Of a stretch of 5,235 bases of DNA, positions 1 to 5,207 are shown one piece after another. The DNA comes from Anaerolineaceae bacterium UBA700 (lineage in GTDB: Bacteria; Chloroflexota; Anaerolineae; Anaerolineales; Anaerolineaceae). The notes under the pieces were generated by a model. The model was not told the origin of the DNA. It ran no database searches and saw only the letters and a list, made by a program, of their open reading frames with translations. A program made the translations under genes and the position numbers. The DNA lies in contig DBMK01000320.1 of NCBI GenBank assembly GCA_002298885.1, positions 1 through 5,235 of the forward strand. Direction: 5' to 3'. Every line of letters starts with the position of its first letter. Positions within the stretch are counted from its first letter, which is position 1.

Positions 1-20
1 ATAAAACCAGGGGAAGATCA

Positions 21-284
21 CCCCTCTCCGTTCCATTGAGAGGGGGAGAAACTTTTTCCTTCGGCGGTAGCACGTTTCACGTCTACTTTCCCTGCGCGCT
101 CTTCTCCCCATTCCATGGAGAGGGGGAGTAACTATTTCCTTCGGCGGTAGCACGTTTCACGTCTACTTTCCCTGCGCTCTCCTCTCCATGGAATGGAGAG
201 GGGGAGAAACTTTTTCCTTCGGCAGTAGCACGTTTCACGTCTACTTTCCCTGCGCGCTCCCCTCTCCATTTCATGGAGAGGGGC
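21..284. repeat. Tandem repeat, 3.3 copies of a 78-80 bp hairpin-bearing unit
   Basis: Three near-identical units follow one another. Their conserved 50-bp cores lie at 51-100, 131-180 and 209-258, so the spacing is 80 then 78 bp. The cores differ at only one or a few positions. Each unit begins with a CCTCTCC..GGAGAGG palindrome and then has a second small hairpin with GTAG/CTAC arms (67-86, 147-166, 225-244; 8 bp stem with one bulged base, 3-nt loop). A fourth palindrome (259-283) has no core and instead runs into GCCGGGGGTGAGGTC. This looks like a dispersed palindromic intergenic repeat that was locally amplified. It lacks the short, uniform repeats and unique spacers of a CRISPR array. 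Confidence 0.9.
259..283. repeat. Perfect 11-bp inverted repeat ending the tandem array
   Basis: CCCCTCTCCAT pairs perfectly with ATGGAGAGGGG around a 3-nt loop (TTC). It is the best-preserved of the four related palindromes. The one at 181-201 keeps a 9-bp perfect stem, while those at 21-45 and about 101-125 contain mismatches. There is no following T-tract, so it is a poor match to a rho-independent terminator. It more likely represents a REP-like or MITE-like unit that can form a hairpin on either strand. Confidence 0.8.
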
Positions 285-291
285 CGGGGGT

Positions 292-310
292 GAGGTCAGG
301 TTTTGACCTC
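292..310. other. Perfect hairpin GAGGTCA / TGACCTC
   Basis: A 7-bp perfect stem with a 5-nt loop (GGTTT) directly follows the last repeat palindrome. It may be the terminal part of the same repetitive element, since the GTGAGGT sequence runs on from the palindrome, or an independent structured site such as a dyad operator. No T-tract follows on either side, so terminator function is not supported. Confidence 0.6.
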
Positions 311-348
311 GGAATGTAGAAAACCCGAATAATTTGTTAAAGTTTATT

Positions 349-376
349 TTGCCGGAATTCGTGAAATTTGAATAAT
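349..376 (+). promoter_or_regulatory. Possible weak sigma70-like promoter for the tldE-type gene
   Basis: A -35-like TTGCCG (349-354) is separated by 16 bp from a -10-like AATAAT (371-376), which would place transcription start near 383 and leave a leader of about 60 nt. Both boxes are imperfect (4/6 and 5/6). The surrounding AT-rich sequence makes chance matches likely. A second candidate, TTGACC (303-308) with AATAAT (328-333), has an over-long 19-bp spacer and overlaps the hairpin at 292-310. Confidence 0.25.
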
Positions 377-388
377 TCGCTGATTCCA

Positions 389-430
389 ATTTCGTGTTCA
401 TTCGCCTAAATTCGTGTCATTCGTGGATTA
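389..430 (+). repeat. Degenerate ATTCGTG-type direct repeat in the leader
   Basis: Two imperfect copies of about 20 bp sit side by side: ATTTCGTGTTCATTCG (389-404) and AATTCGTGTCATTCG (409-423). A looser relative, AATTCGTGAAATTTG, lies near 356-370. From memory, phrases such as ATTCGTGTCATTCGTGG recur in front of genes in many environmental bacterial genomes, but I could not verify this here. A role in expression is unknown. The repeats end just before the ribosome binding site. Confidence 0.5.
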
Positions 431-431
431 G

Positions 432-437
432 AAAGGG
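432..437 (+). promoter_or_regulatory. Ribosome binding site deciding the start of the tldE-type gene
   Basis: AAAGGG sits 4-5 nt before the ATG at 442. This supports that start over the upstream in-frame GTG at 394, which has no such site and would add 16 residues encoded by the ATTCGTG repeat. Confidence 0.65.
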
Positions 438-441
438 ACCT

Positions 442-1740
442 ATGCTCGGAGCTCAGAAGATTCATGAGATCACCGACTTTTTGCTCAAGGCCTGTGAGCC
501 GGGGCAGGCGGAGGTGTGGGTGGAGGTGTTCGACCAGTCGCTCACCCGCTTTGCCAACAACACCATCCACCAGAACGTGAATGAGAGCAACGCCAGTGTC
601 AGCCTGCGGGTATCATTAGACGGGCGCACCGGATCCGCCAGCGCCAACCGCATCGACGGCGACGCCCTGAACCTGCTGGCCCAGGAAGCGCTCGAAGCCG
701 CCTGCGCTATGCCGGCCGACCCCGAGCCGCTCGGCCTGGCCGAAGCGCAGCCCATTCAGCCGGCGCAGGCCTACGACGAGGCCACCGCCGCCTGCACCCC
801 CGAGCTGCGCGCCGCCCCGGTCAAGGCAGTCTGCCGGCAGGCCGCAGAGGCGGGCCTCAATGCCGCCGGGGCCTTTTCCACCTCGGCTACCGAGCTGGCG
901 GCTGCCAATTCAACCGGCCTGTTCGCCTACCACCCGTACACCTGCGCCGAATTTCAGGTCACCGCAATGGGCGCCGATTCCTCGGGGCGCGGCCAGGGCG
1001 CCGGCTGGCGCATGGACCAGGTGGCGGTCGAAGCCCTGGGCAACGAAGCCATCGGCACGGCCCTGGGCGGGAGGAACCCCCAATCCATCCCTCCCGGCGA
1101 GTACCCGGTCATCCTCTCTCCTTACGCCGTGCTCGACCTGGTTACCTCGCTCAACGCCTACGGCGTCAACGGCCTGGCGGTGGTCGAGGGCCGTTCGTGG
1201 ATGGCGGACCGCCGCGGCCAGCAGGTTGCCAGCCCGCTGGTGAGCCTGTGGGACGACGCCCTGGACGGGCGCGGCGTCCCGCTGCCCTTCGATGGCGAGG
1301 GCCAGCCGCGCCGGCGCGTCGACATCCTCCGCCAGGGGGTGGCGCTGGATGCGGTCTACGACCGGGCTACCGGCAAGAAGGCCGGGCAGCCATCCACCGG
1401 GCACGCCCTTCCGCCCGAGGAGCGCAGCCTGGGGGCTGCGGCCTGCAACCTGTTCATGGCGCCTGGTGCCACCGGCCTGCAGGATATGCTCGACCAAACC
1501 GACGGTGCCCTGTTGATCACCCGCTTCTGGTACACCCGCCTGGTCAAGGCGCGCGACTGCGTCATGACCGGCATGACCCGCGACGGTGTCTTCTGGGTGG
1601 AACACGGGGAGGTGAAGTACCCCGTCAAGAACCTGCGCTTCACCCAGTCCTATGTGCAGGCCCTGGCCGACGTTATCGCGGTCGGCGACCGCGACCCGCT
1701 GCTCAAAGCGCAGTACGGCGAAATCTATAAATATATTTAA
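442..1740 (+). CDS. TldD/PmbA family protein, TldE (PmbA)-type subunit lacking the zinc motif
   Basis: The product is 432 aa, a normal length for the TldD/PmbA family. Visible family features are the N-terminal FANN segment (37-40), the GRTGSAS stretch (61-67), PGEYPVILSP (218-227), the SLWDD segment (268-272), STGH (318-321), and a C-terminal TRDGVFWVEHGEVKYPVKNL region (379-398). In E. coli TldD and TldE form a heteromeric cytosolic metalloprotease that processes peptides such as the microcin B17 precursor and the CcdA antitoxin. TldD carries the HExxxH zinc site. Here the segment following PVILSP has no HExxxH, so this is inferred to be the non-catalytic TldE-like partner. A TldD partner is often encoded next to it but is not in this window; it could lie upstream of position 1. 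ATG 442 is chosen for its ribosome binding site and because the 16 upstream residues derive from repeat DNA. The stop overlaps the convergent gene by 4 bp. Confidence 0.9.
   Translation: MLGAQKIHEITDFLLKACEPGQAEVWVEVFDQSLTRFANNTIHQNVNESNASVSLRVSLDGRTGSASANRIDGDALNLLAQEALEAACAMPADPEPLGLAEAQPIQPAQAYDEATAACTPELRAAPVKAVCRQAAEAGLNAAGAFSTSATELAAANSTGLFAYHPYTCAEFQVTAMGADSSGRGQGAGWRMDQVAVEALGNEAIGTALGGRNPQSIPPGEYPVILSPYAVLDLVTSLNAYGVNGLAVVEGRSWMADRRGQQVASPLVSLWDDALDGRGVPLPFDGEGQPRRRVDILRQGVALDAVYDRATGKKAGQPSTGHALPPEERSLGAAACNLFMAPGATGLQDMLDQTDGALLITRFWYTRLVKARDCVMTGMTRDGVFWVEHGEVKYPVKNLRFTQSYVQALADVIAVGDRDPLLKAQYGEIYKYI
1728..1740. other. AT-rich convergent stop-codon junction
   Basis: The 12-bp palindrome TAAATATATTTA (1728-1739) lies in an AT island inside otherwise GC-rich coding sequence. 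The TTAA at 1737-1740 supplies the TAA stop of the plus-strand gene (1738-1740) and, on the opposite strand, the TAA stop of the minus-strand gene (1739-1737). The two genes therefore overlap by 4 bp with no intergenic space. Confidence 0.85.
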
Positions 1741-2336
1741 GGGAGGTACAGCGTTACCGCGTCGCCCTGGTCGCGGGCCAGGCAGGCGGGTGGGTGGCGC
1801 AGCAGCCACAGCGCCACCCAGATGTCGCCGATGGCCCCGCTGGCGTTGGCAACCACCACCACCAGCGCCGGCAAAAACCAGGCTGGTGGAGCCACGGCAA
1901 AGACCACCAGCCCCAGCAGGCTGATGCCCACCAGCGGCGAGAGGGCCGTCACGAAGTAAAGGTTGCGCGGCAGGAACCAGCCCGGGGCGGCGGCGTAGGC
2001 GTAGGTCCAGCGCACCGCAAAAACCGGGCGCTCGCCGGTGAATGTCCAGAAGAACAGGCCGTGGATAGCCTCGTGCAGCAGAATCATGCCGGCGTACAGG
2101 GCGACGAAGGCCGCCACGATCTCGAGGATACTCTGCGCCCCGTTAATATTCAAGATCAGCCCGCTGGCGGCGTCCTGCGGGCGCAGCCAATACAAAATCC
2201 TGATAAATATCGTCCCCGACACCAGGAAAAGCCCGAAGCCGATCACGTTCAGCCAGATCAGGGCGCGCAAATTCTGCGAAAGGTCGATCGTTCCGACCGG
2301 GTGGTAATTCTCGGGCAGGGTGCGGGTGGCTTTCAA
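1737..2336 (-). CDS. DUF3267-like membrane zincin (putative metalloprotease)
   Basis: The product is a 199-aa, very hydrophobic protein with about four membrane segments (roughly 25-47, 66-87, 127-148, 153-177). HEAIH (88-92) at the end of the second segment is an HExxH zinc motif. NASGAIGD (164-171) in the fourth segment fits the conserved N-x-S-G-x-x-G-D of DUF3267 putative zincins, with D171 a likely third ligand, as in site-2-protease-like enzymes. The family assignment comes from these motifs and the N-terminal LPENY..IDL pattern; substrate and activity are unknown. It is the last gene of the arsR-ATPase operon, only 5 bp after the ATPase stop. The start is TTG at 2336; no in-frame ATG precedes the HEAIH region and no good ribosome binding site is visible, so translation is probably coupled to the ATPase gene. 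No signal peptide separate from the first membrane segment is seen. Confidence 0.8.
   Translation of the reverse strand: MKATRTLPENYHPVGTIDLSQNLRALIWLNVIGFGLFLVSGTIFIRILYWLRPQDAASGLILNINGAQSILEIVAAFVALYAGMILLHEAIHGLFFWTFTGERPVFAVRWTYAYAAAPGWFLPRNLYFVTALSPLVGISLLGLVVFAVAPPAWFLPALVVVVANASGAIGDIWVALWLLRHPPACLARDQGDAVTLYLP
1791..1820. other. Perfect 10-bp inverted repeat near the convergent gene ends
   Basis: TGGGTGGCGC (1791-1800) pairs perfectly with GCGCCACCCA (1811-1820) around a 10-nt loop. It lies 51 bp beyond the plus-strand stop and inside the 3' end of the minus-strand zincin gene, where it encodes part of the WVALWLLRHP segment. A stable GC hairpin here could pause or stop plus-strand transcription leaving the tldE-type gene, or protect its 3' end. 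There is no T-tract, so a classical intrinsic terminator is not supported. Confidence 0.55.
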
Positions 2337-2341
2337 GGTCG

Positions 2342-4711
2342 TTATGCAACCCCGCTCACCGCGGATAATTTCTTTTCACGGTATCCAAGCAGCCGCAGCG
2401 CATTCAATACCACCAGGATGGTGCTGCCCTCGTGGAACACAACCGCCACTCCAATCCCGGCCCAGCCGGCCAGCGATGCGACCACCAGCAGGGTGATTAC
2501 CCCCAGGGAAATGACCAGGTTTTGGATGATGATGCGGCGCGTGGCTCGCCCAAGCCCAACCGCAAAGGGCAGCCGGGCCAGGTTGTCGCTCATCAAGGCC
2601 ACGTCGGCCGTCTCCAGGGCCACGTCGGTTCCGGCGCCGCCCATGGCGATGCCGATGGTGGCATTGGCCAGCGCCGGCGCATCATTCACCCCGTCGCCAA
2701 CCATGGCAACGACGCCGTACTTTTTCACCATCTCCTGGACAGCGTTGGCCTTATCCTGGGGCATCAGGCCGGCGTACACGTCCGACAGCCCCGCCTCGCG
2801 GGCAATGGCTTCAGCCACCCGGGGGTTATCGCCGGTCAGGATGGCCGTCCGCTCAACGCCCAGGCCGCGCAGCTCCGCGAGCGTTGCCCGGATGTCCGGG
2901 CGCAGGGTATCGGCCAGGGCGATCAAACCGGCCAGCTCGTCTCCAACCGCCAGCAGCATGGTCGTTTTGCCCCCGGCCTCGTAGGCCTCCGCCTGTGCAA
3001 CGAACTGCGGGTCGATGCGCATGCCGGCCTCGCGGACCAGGCTCAGGCTGCCCAGCAACACCGTCCGCTCGCCGAGCGACGAACGGATTCCCCGGCCGGT
3101 GATCGAGGTTACCGGCCCAACTTGTGCGAGTGGAATGCCGTCGCGGCTGGCGGCCCGCACCACTGCCTGCGCCAGGGGATGACCGGACTGGTTTTCGAGC
3201 GCCGCGGCAATCCCCATCACCTGGGCCTCGGTGTACCTGGCAGGCGCAAAGGCGACCACGCCGGTCACTTCCGGTTTGCCGTGGGTGATGGTCCCGGTCT
3301 TATCAAACGCAATGGCCTTGAGCAGCCCCAGGGCCTCCAGGTAGGCGCCGCCTTTCACCAGCACGCCGCTGCGCGCGGCCTGCGCCACGCCCGCCAGGAC
3401 GGTCGCCGGAGTTCCCAGGGCCAGGGCGCACGGGGAGGCGGCCACCAGCAGAGTCATCGCCCGCAGGAACGAATCGTGGAACGCGACCCCAAAAAGCGGC
3501 GGGACGGCGATGACGAGCAGGGTCACCACCAGCACGCCCGGCACGAACACCCGCTCGAAGCGTTCCATGGTCTGCTGGGTGGGCGATTTTTGCGCCTGTG
3601 CCTCTTCGACCATGCGCATCACCCTCGCCAGGGTGCTGTCCATGGCCAGGCGGGTCACGCTCACCTGCAGGGCCCCCTCACCGTTGATCGTCCCGGCAAA
3701 CACCGCGTCGCCGCCGGCCTTATCCACCGGGATGGATTCGCCGGTTACGGGCGACTGGTCGATCGACGAGCTGCCCTCCAGGATGGTCCCGTCCACCGGG
3801 ATACGCGTTCCGGGTCGCACGGTTACCCGGTCACCGATGGCCAACTGCTCGACCGGTAGCTCGACTTCGGCCCCATTGCGCTTCACCAGGGCGGTCTTCG
3901 GCGCCAGGTCGGCCAGCGCCTCAATGGCCGAACGCGCCCGTTCGAGGGCGCGCTCCTCCAGGGCGTGTCCCAGGCTGAACAAAAATATCAGCAATGCGCC
4001 TTCTGCGAAATCGCCCAGCGCCGCCGCACCCAGCGCCGCCATGACCATCAGCAAGTCGGTGTCGAAGTGGCGCTCGCGCAGAGCCAGGAAGGCGTGCTGG
4101 GCAATCTCCCAGCCGCCCACGGCGTAGGCCAGCACGTAAGCCGCCAGACCGGCCGCGGCAGGTAACCCGAAGAAGCGCTCGCCGAGCCAGCCAGCAGCGA
4201 GCAAAACTCCTGCCGCCAGGCTCATCAGCACCTGGCGGTTTTCGCGCAGCCATTTTTGAGGTCCTTCAAGGGGTACTTCGTACCCCAGGCTGTTGATGCG
4301 CTGCTCGATCCCCCGGTGGGTCATGGTGTGGGTATCGTATTCGATCCACAATTTTTTGGAGGCGTAATTCACCCGGGCGGTCAAAACGCCGTCCATGCGG
4401 CCCAGGCTGTGCTCGATAACCATGGCGCAGTCGGAGCAATCCATTCCCTTAATTGAAATGAGTTCGTGCTTGTAGCGGTTGACGATCTCCACCCCAACAC
4501 GTTCTGCAATGCGTTTCACGTCGCTGACGCTGGTCGTGTCCGCATCGTAATGCAGGCACAGCTTCACTGCGCCGTCATTACGCTCGATATGGGCTTTTTG
4601 TAAATTCCTTTGGGATTGCAGCGCCTTTTCCAGGCGGCCGATGCAGCTATCCTGGTCCGATTCCACGCCGGGCAGCAGTGAGCGTATCTCTAGTTCGATG
4701 GTTTTTTCCAT
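2342..4711 (-). CDS. P1B-type heavy-metal efflux ATPase, P1B-4-like (SPC/HEGST)
   Basis: The product is a 789-aa inner-membrane pump that couples ATP hydrolysis to export of a transition metal. In order it has a degenerate ferredoxin-like metal-binding domain (about 4-78, only C23 of the usual cysteine pair), a true HMA domain (82-146) with GMDCSDC (89-95), two leading membrane helices (about 160-203), M1-M2 (216-252), the actuator loop with TGES (323-326), M3, M4 with the metal motif SPC (426-428), the phosphorylated DKTGT (D470), the nucleotide-domain HP (511-512), TGDNP (626-630), GDGVNDAP (672-679), and two last helices with HEGST (760-764). All catalytic residues are intact. SPC with HEGG/ST marks the P1B-4 group (CoaT, CtpD/CtpJ, PfeT: Co, Fe(II), Ni, Zn). 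Zn/Cd/Pb pumps (P1B-2) and Cu pumps usually have CPC. The metal cannot be fixed from sequence; automated tools might call it cadA or zntA. ATG 4711 is 19 bp after arsR, and the next Met is residue 90. Confidence 0.95.
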   Translation of the reverse strand: MEKTIELEIRSLLPGVESDQDSCIGRLEKALQSQRNLQKAHIERNDGAVKLCLHYDADTTSVSDVKRIAERVGVEIVNRYKHELISIKGMDCSDCAMVIEHSLGRMDGVLTARVNYASKKLWIEYDTHTMTHRGIEQRINSLGYEVPLEGPQKWLRENRQVLMSLAAGVLLAAGWLGERFFGLPAAAGLAAYVLAYAVGGWEIAQHAFLALRERHFDTDLLMVMAALGAAALGDFAEGALLIFLFSLGHALEERALERARSAIEALADLAPKTALVKRNGAEVELPVEQLAIGDRVTVRPGTRIPVDGTILEGSSSIDQSPVTGESIPVDKAGGDAVFAGTINGEGALQVSVTRLAMDSTLARVMRMVEEAQAQKSPTQQTMERFERVFVPGVLVVTLLVIAVPPLFGVAFHDSFLRAMTLLVAASPCALALGTPATVLAGVAQAARSGVLVKGGAYLEALGLLKAIAFDKTGTITHGKPEVTGVVAFAPARYTEAQVMGIAAALENQSGHPLAQAVVRAASRDGIPLAQVGPVTSITGRGIRSSLGERTVLLGSLSLVREAGMRIDPQFVAQAEAYEAGGKTTMLLAVGDELAGLIALADTLRPDIRATLAELRGLGVERTAILTGDNPRVAEAIAREAGLSDVYAGLMPQDKANAVQEMVKKYGVVAMVGDGVNDAPALANATIGIAMGGAGTDVALETADVALMSDNLARLPFAVGLGRATRRIIIQNLVISLGVITLLVVASLAGWAGIGVAVVFHEGSTILVVLNALRLLGYREKKLSAVSGVA

Positions 4712-4727
4712 GATCGTGTCGACGAAA

Positions 4728-4732
4728 TCCTT
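4728..4732 (-). promoter_or_regulatory. Candidate ribosome binding site of the ATPase gene, overlapping the arsR stop
   Basis: On the minus strand AAGGA shares its first two bases with the TAA stop of arsR (TAAGGA). It lies 16 nt before the ATPase ATG, longer than ideal. The arrangement suggests that ribosomes finishing arsR help start the ATPase, or that initiation is weak. No better site lies closer to the ATG. Confidence 0.4.
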
Positions 4733-5102
4733 ATACGTGTAAAACGTGTTTCAGACCCAGCTCGTAAAGCTCGCGAATGTGGTCGTCGTCCAGGGTATAA
4801 AAAATCTCGCGCCCTTCCCGGCGAGATTTAACCAGCCGCAGGTCGCGCAGAGAGCGGAGCTGGTGCGAGATGGCGCTCTGCGACATGCCGAGCAGGGCAG
4901 CCAGGTCGCACACGCACAGTTCTGACCTGGAAAGGGCGCTGATCAGCCGGACCCGGGTGGGGTCGGAGAGCGCCTGGAAGGTTCGGGACAGGTGGGTGGA
5001 GGTGAGGCCGTCAATCAGGTATTCCTGGGCGATGCGCACCTGGTCTTCGTGGATGAAGCTTTCCTCACAGTGGATTGGTTTAAGAGTTGGTGTAATTTCC
5101 AT
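4731..5102 (-). CDS. ArsR/SmtB family metal-responsive repressor
   Basis: The product is a 123-aa winged-helix protein, typical for the family. The LSDPTRVRLI segment (45-54) and the helix-turn-helix with recognition helix SQSAISHQLRSLRDLRLV (74-91) are followed by the wing KSRREGREIFYTL (92-104). Metal ligands are visible at two sites. ELCVCDLA (61-68) gives the alpha-3 cysteines C63 and C65, as in CadC, with possible N-terminal partners H11, C12 and H18. D106, H108, H119 and H122 repeat the D-x-H...H-x-x-H spacing of the alpha-5 site of CzrA and NmtR exactly. Such repressors bind the operator as metal-free dimers and release it on binding Zn, Co, Ni, Cd or Pb. As first gene of the operon it likely controls itself, the pump and the DUF3267 protein through the palindrome at 5122-5143. 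ATG 5102 is preceded by AAGGA. Which site is the functional one cannot be told from sequence. Confidence 0.95.
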   Translation of the reverse strand: MEITPTLKPIHCEESFIHEDQVRIAQEYLIDGLTSTHLSRTFQALSDPTRVRLISALSRSELCVCDLAALLGMSQSAISHQLRSLRDLRLVKSRREGREIFYTLDDDHIRELYELGLKHVLHV

Positions 5103-5113
5103 AACGTTGTCTA

Positions 5114-5118
5114 TCCTT
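5114..5118 (-). promoter_or_regulatory. Ribosome binding site of arsR
   Basis: AAGGA on the minus strand lies 11 nt before the ATG at 5102. The spacing is somewhat long but it is the only purine-rich site there. It falls downstream of the predicted transcription start (about 5134), leaving a leader of about 30 nt. Confidence 0.55.
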
Positions 5119-5121
5119 GAT

Positions 5122-5143
5122 TATATGAGCATACGTGCATATA
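5122..5143 (-). promoter_or_regulatory. Probable ArsR-type operator (22-bp imperfect palindrome)
   Basis: TATATGAGC..GCATATA forms a dyad with arms TATATG/CATATA and further symmetric bases inside (C at 5130, TA at the centre). Its length and its TATATG-CATATA ends resemble SmtB/CzrA-class operators, although the usual inner GAA/TTC bases are not conserved. It covers the -10 box and the predicted transcription start of the arsR promoter, the expected place for a repressor that blocks RNA polymerase. Confidence 0.7.
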
Positions 5144-5169
5144 TTATCCCGAGATTATAAAAATGTCAA
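5141..5169 (-). promoter_or_regulatory. Sigma70-type promoter of the arsR-ATPase-DUF3267 operon
   Basis: On the minus strand a perfect -35 TTGACA (5169-5164) is followed by a 17-bp spacer and a -10 TAATAT (5146-5141). GATAAT, shifted 2 bp, is an alternative -10 with a 15-bp spacer. Transcription would start near 5134. An AT-rich stretch upstream (5185-5196) could add a partial UP element. Other TATAAT matches nearby (5159-5154 and 5125-5120) have no -35 at the right distance. Confidence 0.75.
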
Positions 5170-5207
5170 GACTGGAGTTTGGCCTTTTTTATAAAAGCCA
5201 CAAAAAG

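Larger units (their letters stand above)
1..441. other. Gene-free repeat-rich intergenic region
   Basis: No credible coding sequence lies here. The short open frames across it are translations of the tandem repeat (SPSPFHGE-like peptides) and have no recognisable domain. From left to right the region holds a tandem array of about 80-bp units (21-284), an isolated perfect hairpin (292-310), an AT-rich stretch (about 311-390) with a possible weak promoter, and degenerate ATTCGTG repeats (389-430) leading into the ribosome binding site of the next gene. The abrupt change from GC-rich palindromes to AT-rich sequence near 311 suggests two unrelated repeat types placed side by side. Confidence 0.8.

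Noticed and set aside
21..284. A CRISPR array
   Set aside because: The units are 78-80 bp and similar along their whole length, with no short constant repeat alternating with unique spacers, and no cas gene is present.
83..401. Small minus-strand proteins across the repeat region
   Set aside because: The frames are translations of the tandem repeat and leader, with no domain, no ribosome binding site and repetitive peptide content.
394..441. An upstream in-frame GTG start at 394 for the tldE-type gene
   Set aside because: It lacks a ribosome binding site, and the added 16 residues are encoded by the ATTCGTG repeat rather than matching the family's N-terminus.
910..1809. A 299-aa minus-strand open frame opposite the tldE-type gene
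   Set aside because: It is a GC-driven shadow of a well-supported gene. Its protein is low in complexity and resembles no family.
1794..3859. Long plus-strand open frames opposite the zincin and ATPase genes
   Set aside because: They are rich in Q, H, R, G and A from reading the complement of GC-rich codons, and all motifs lie on the minus-strand genes.
4270..4286. Perfect hairpin GGGGTAC-TTC-GTACCCC inside the ATPase gene
   Set aside because: It encodes the GYEVP end of the HMA domain, a common sequence in such proteins, so coding constraint explains it. One 7-bp stem in 2.4 kb is not remarkable.
5120..5159. Alternative -10 boxes with exact TATAAT on the minus strand (5125-5120 and 5159-5154)
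   Set aside because: Neither has a recognisable -35 at 16-18 bp, whereas TAATAT at 5146-5141 has a perfect TTGACA at 17 bp.
5181..5199. An intrinsic terminator upstream of arsR
   Set aside because: The possible GGC/GCC stem has a bulge and AT pairs, and no T-tract follows it on either strand.
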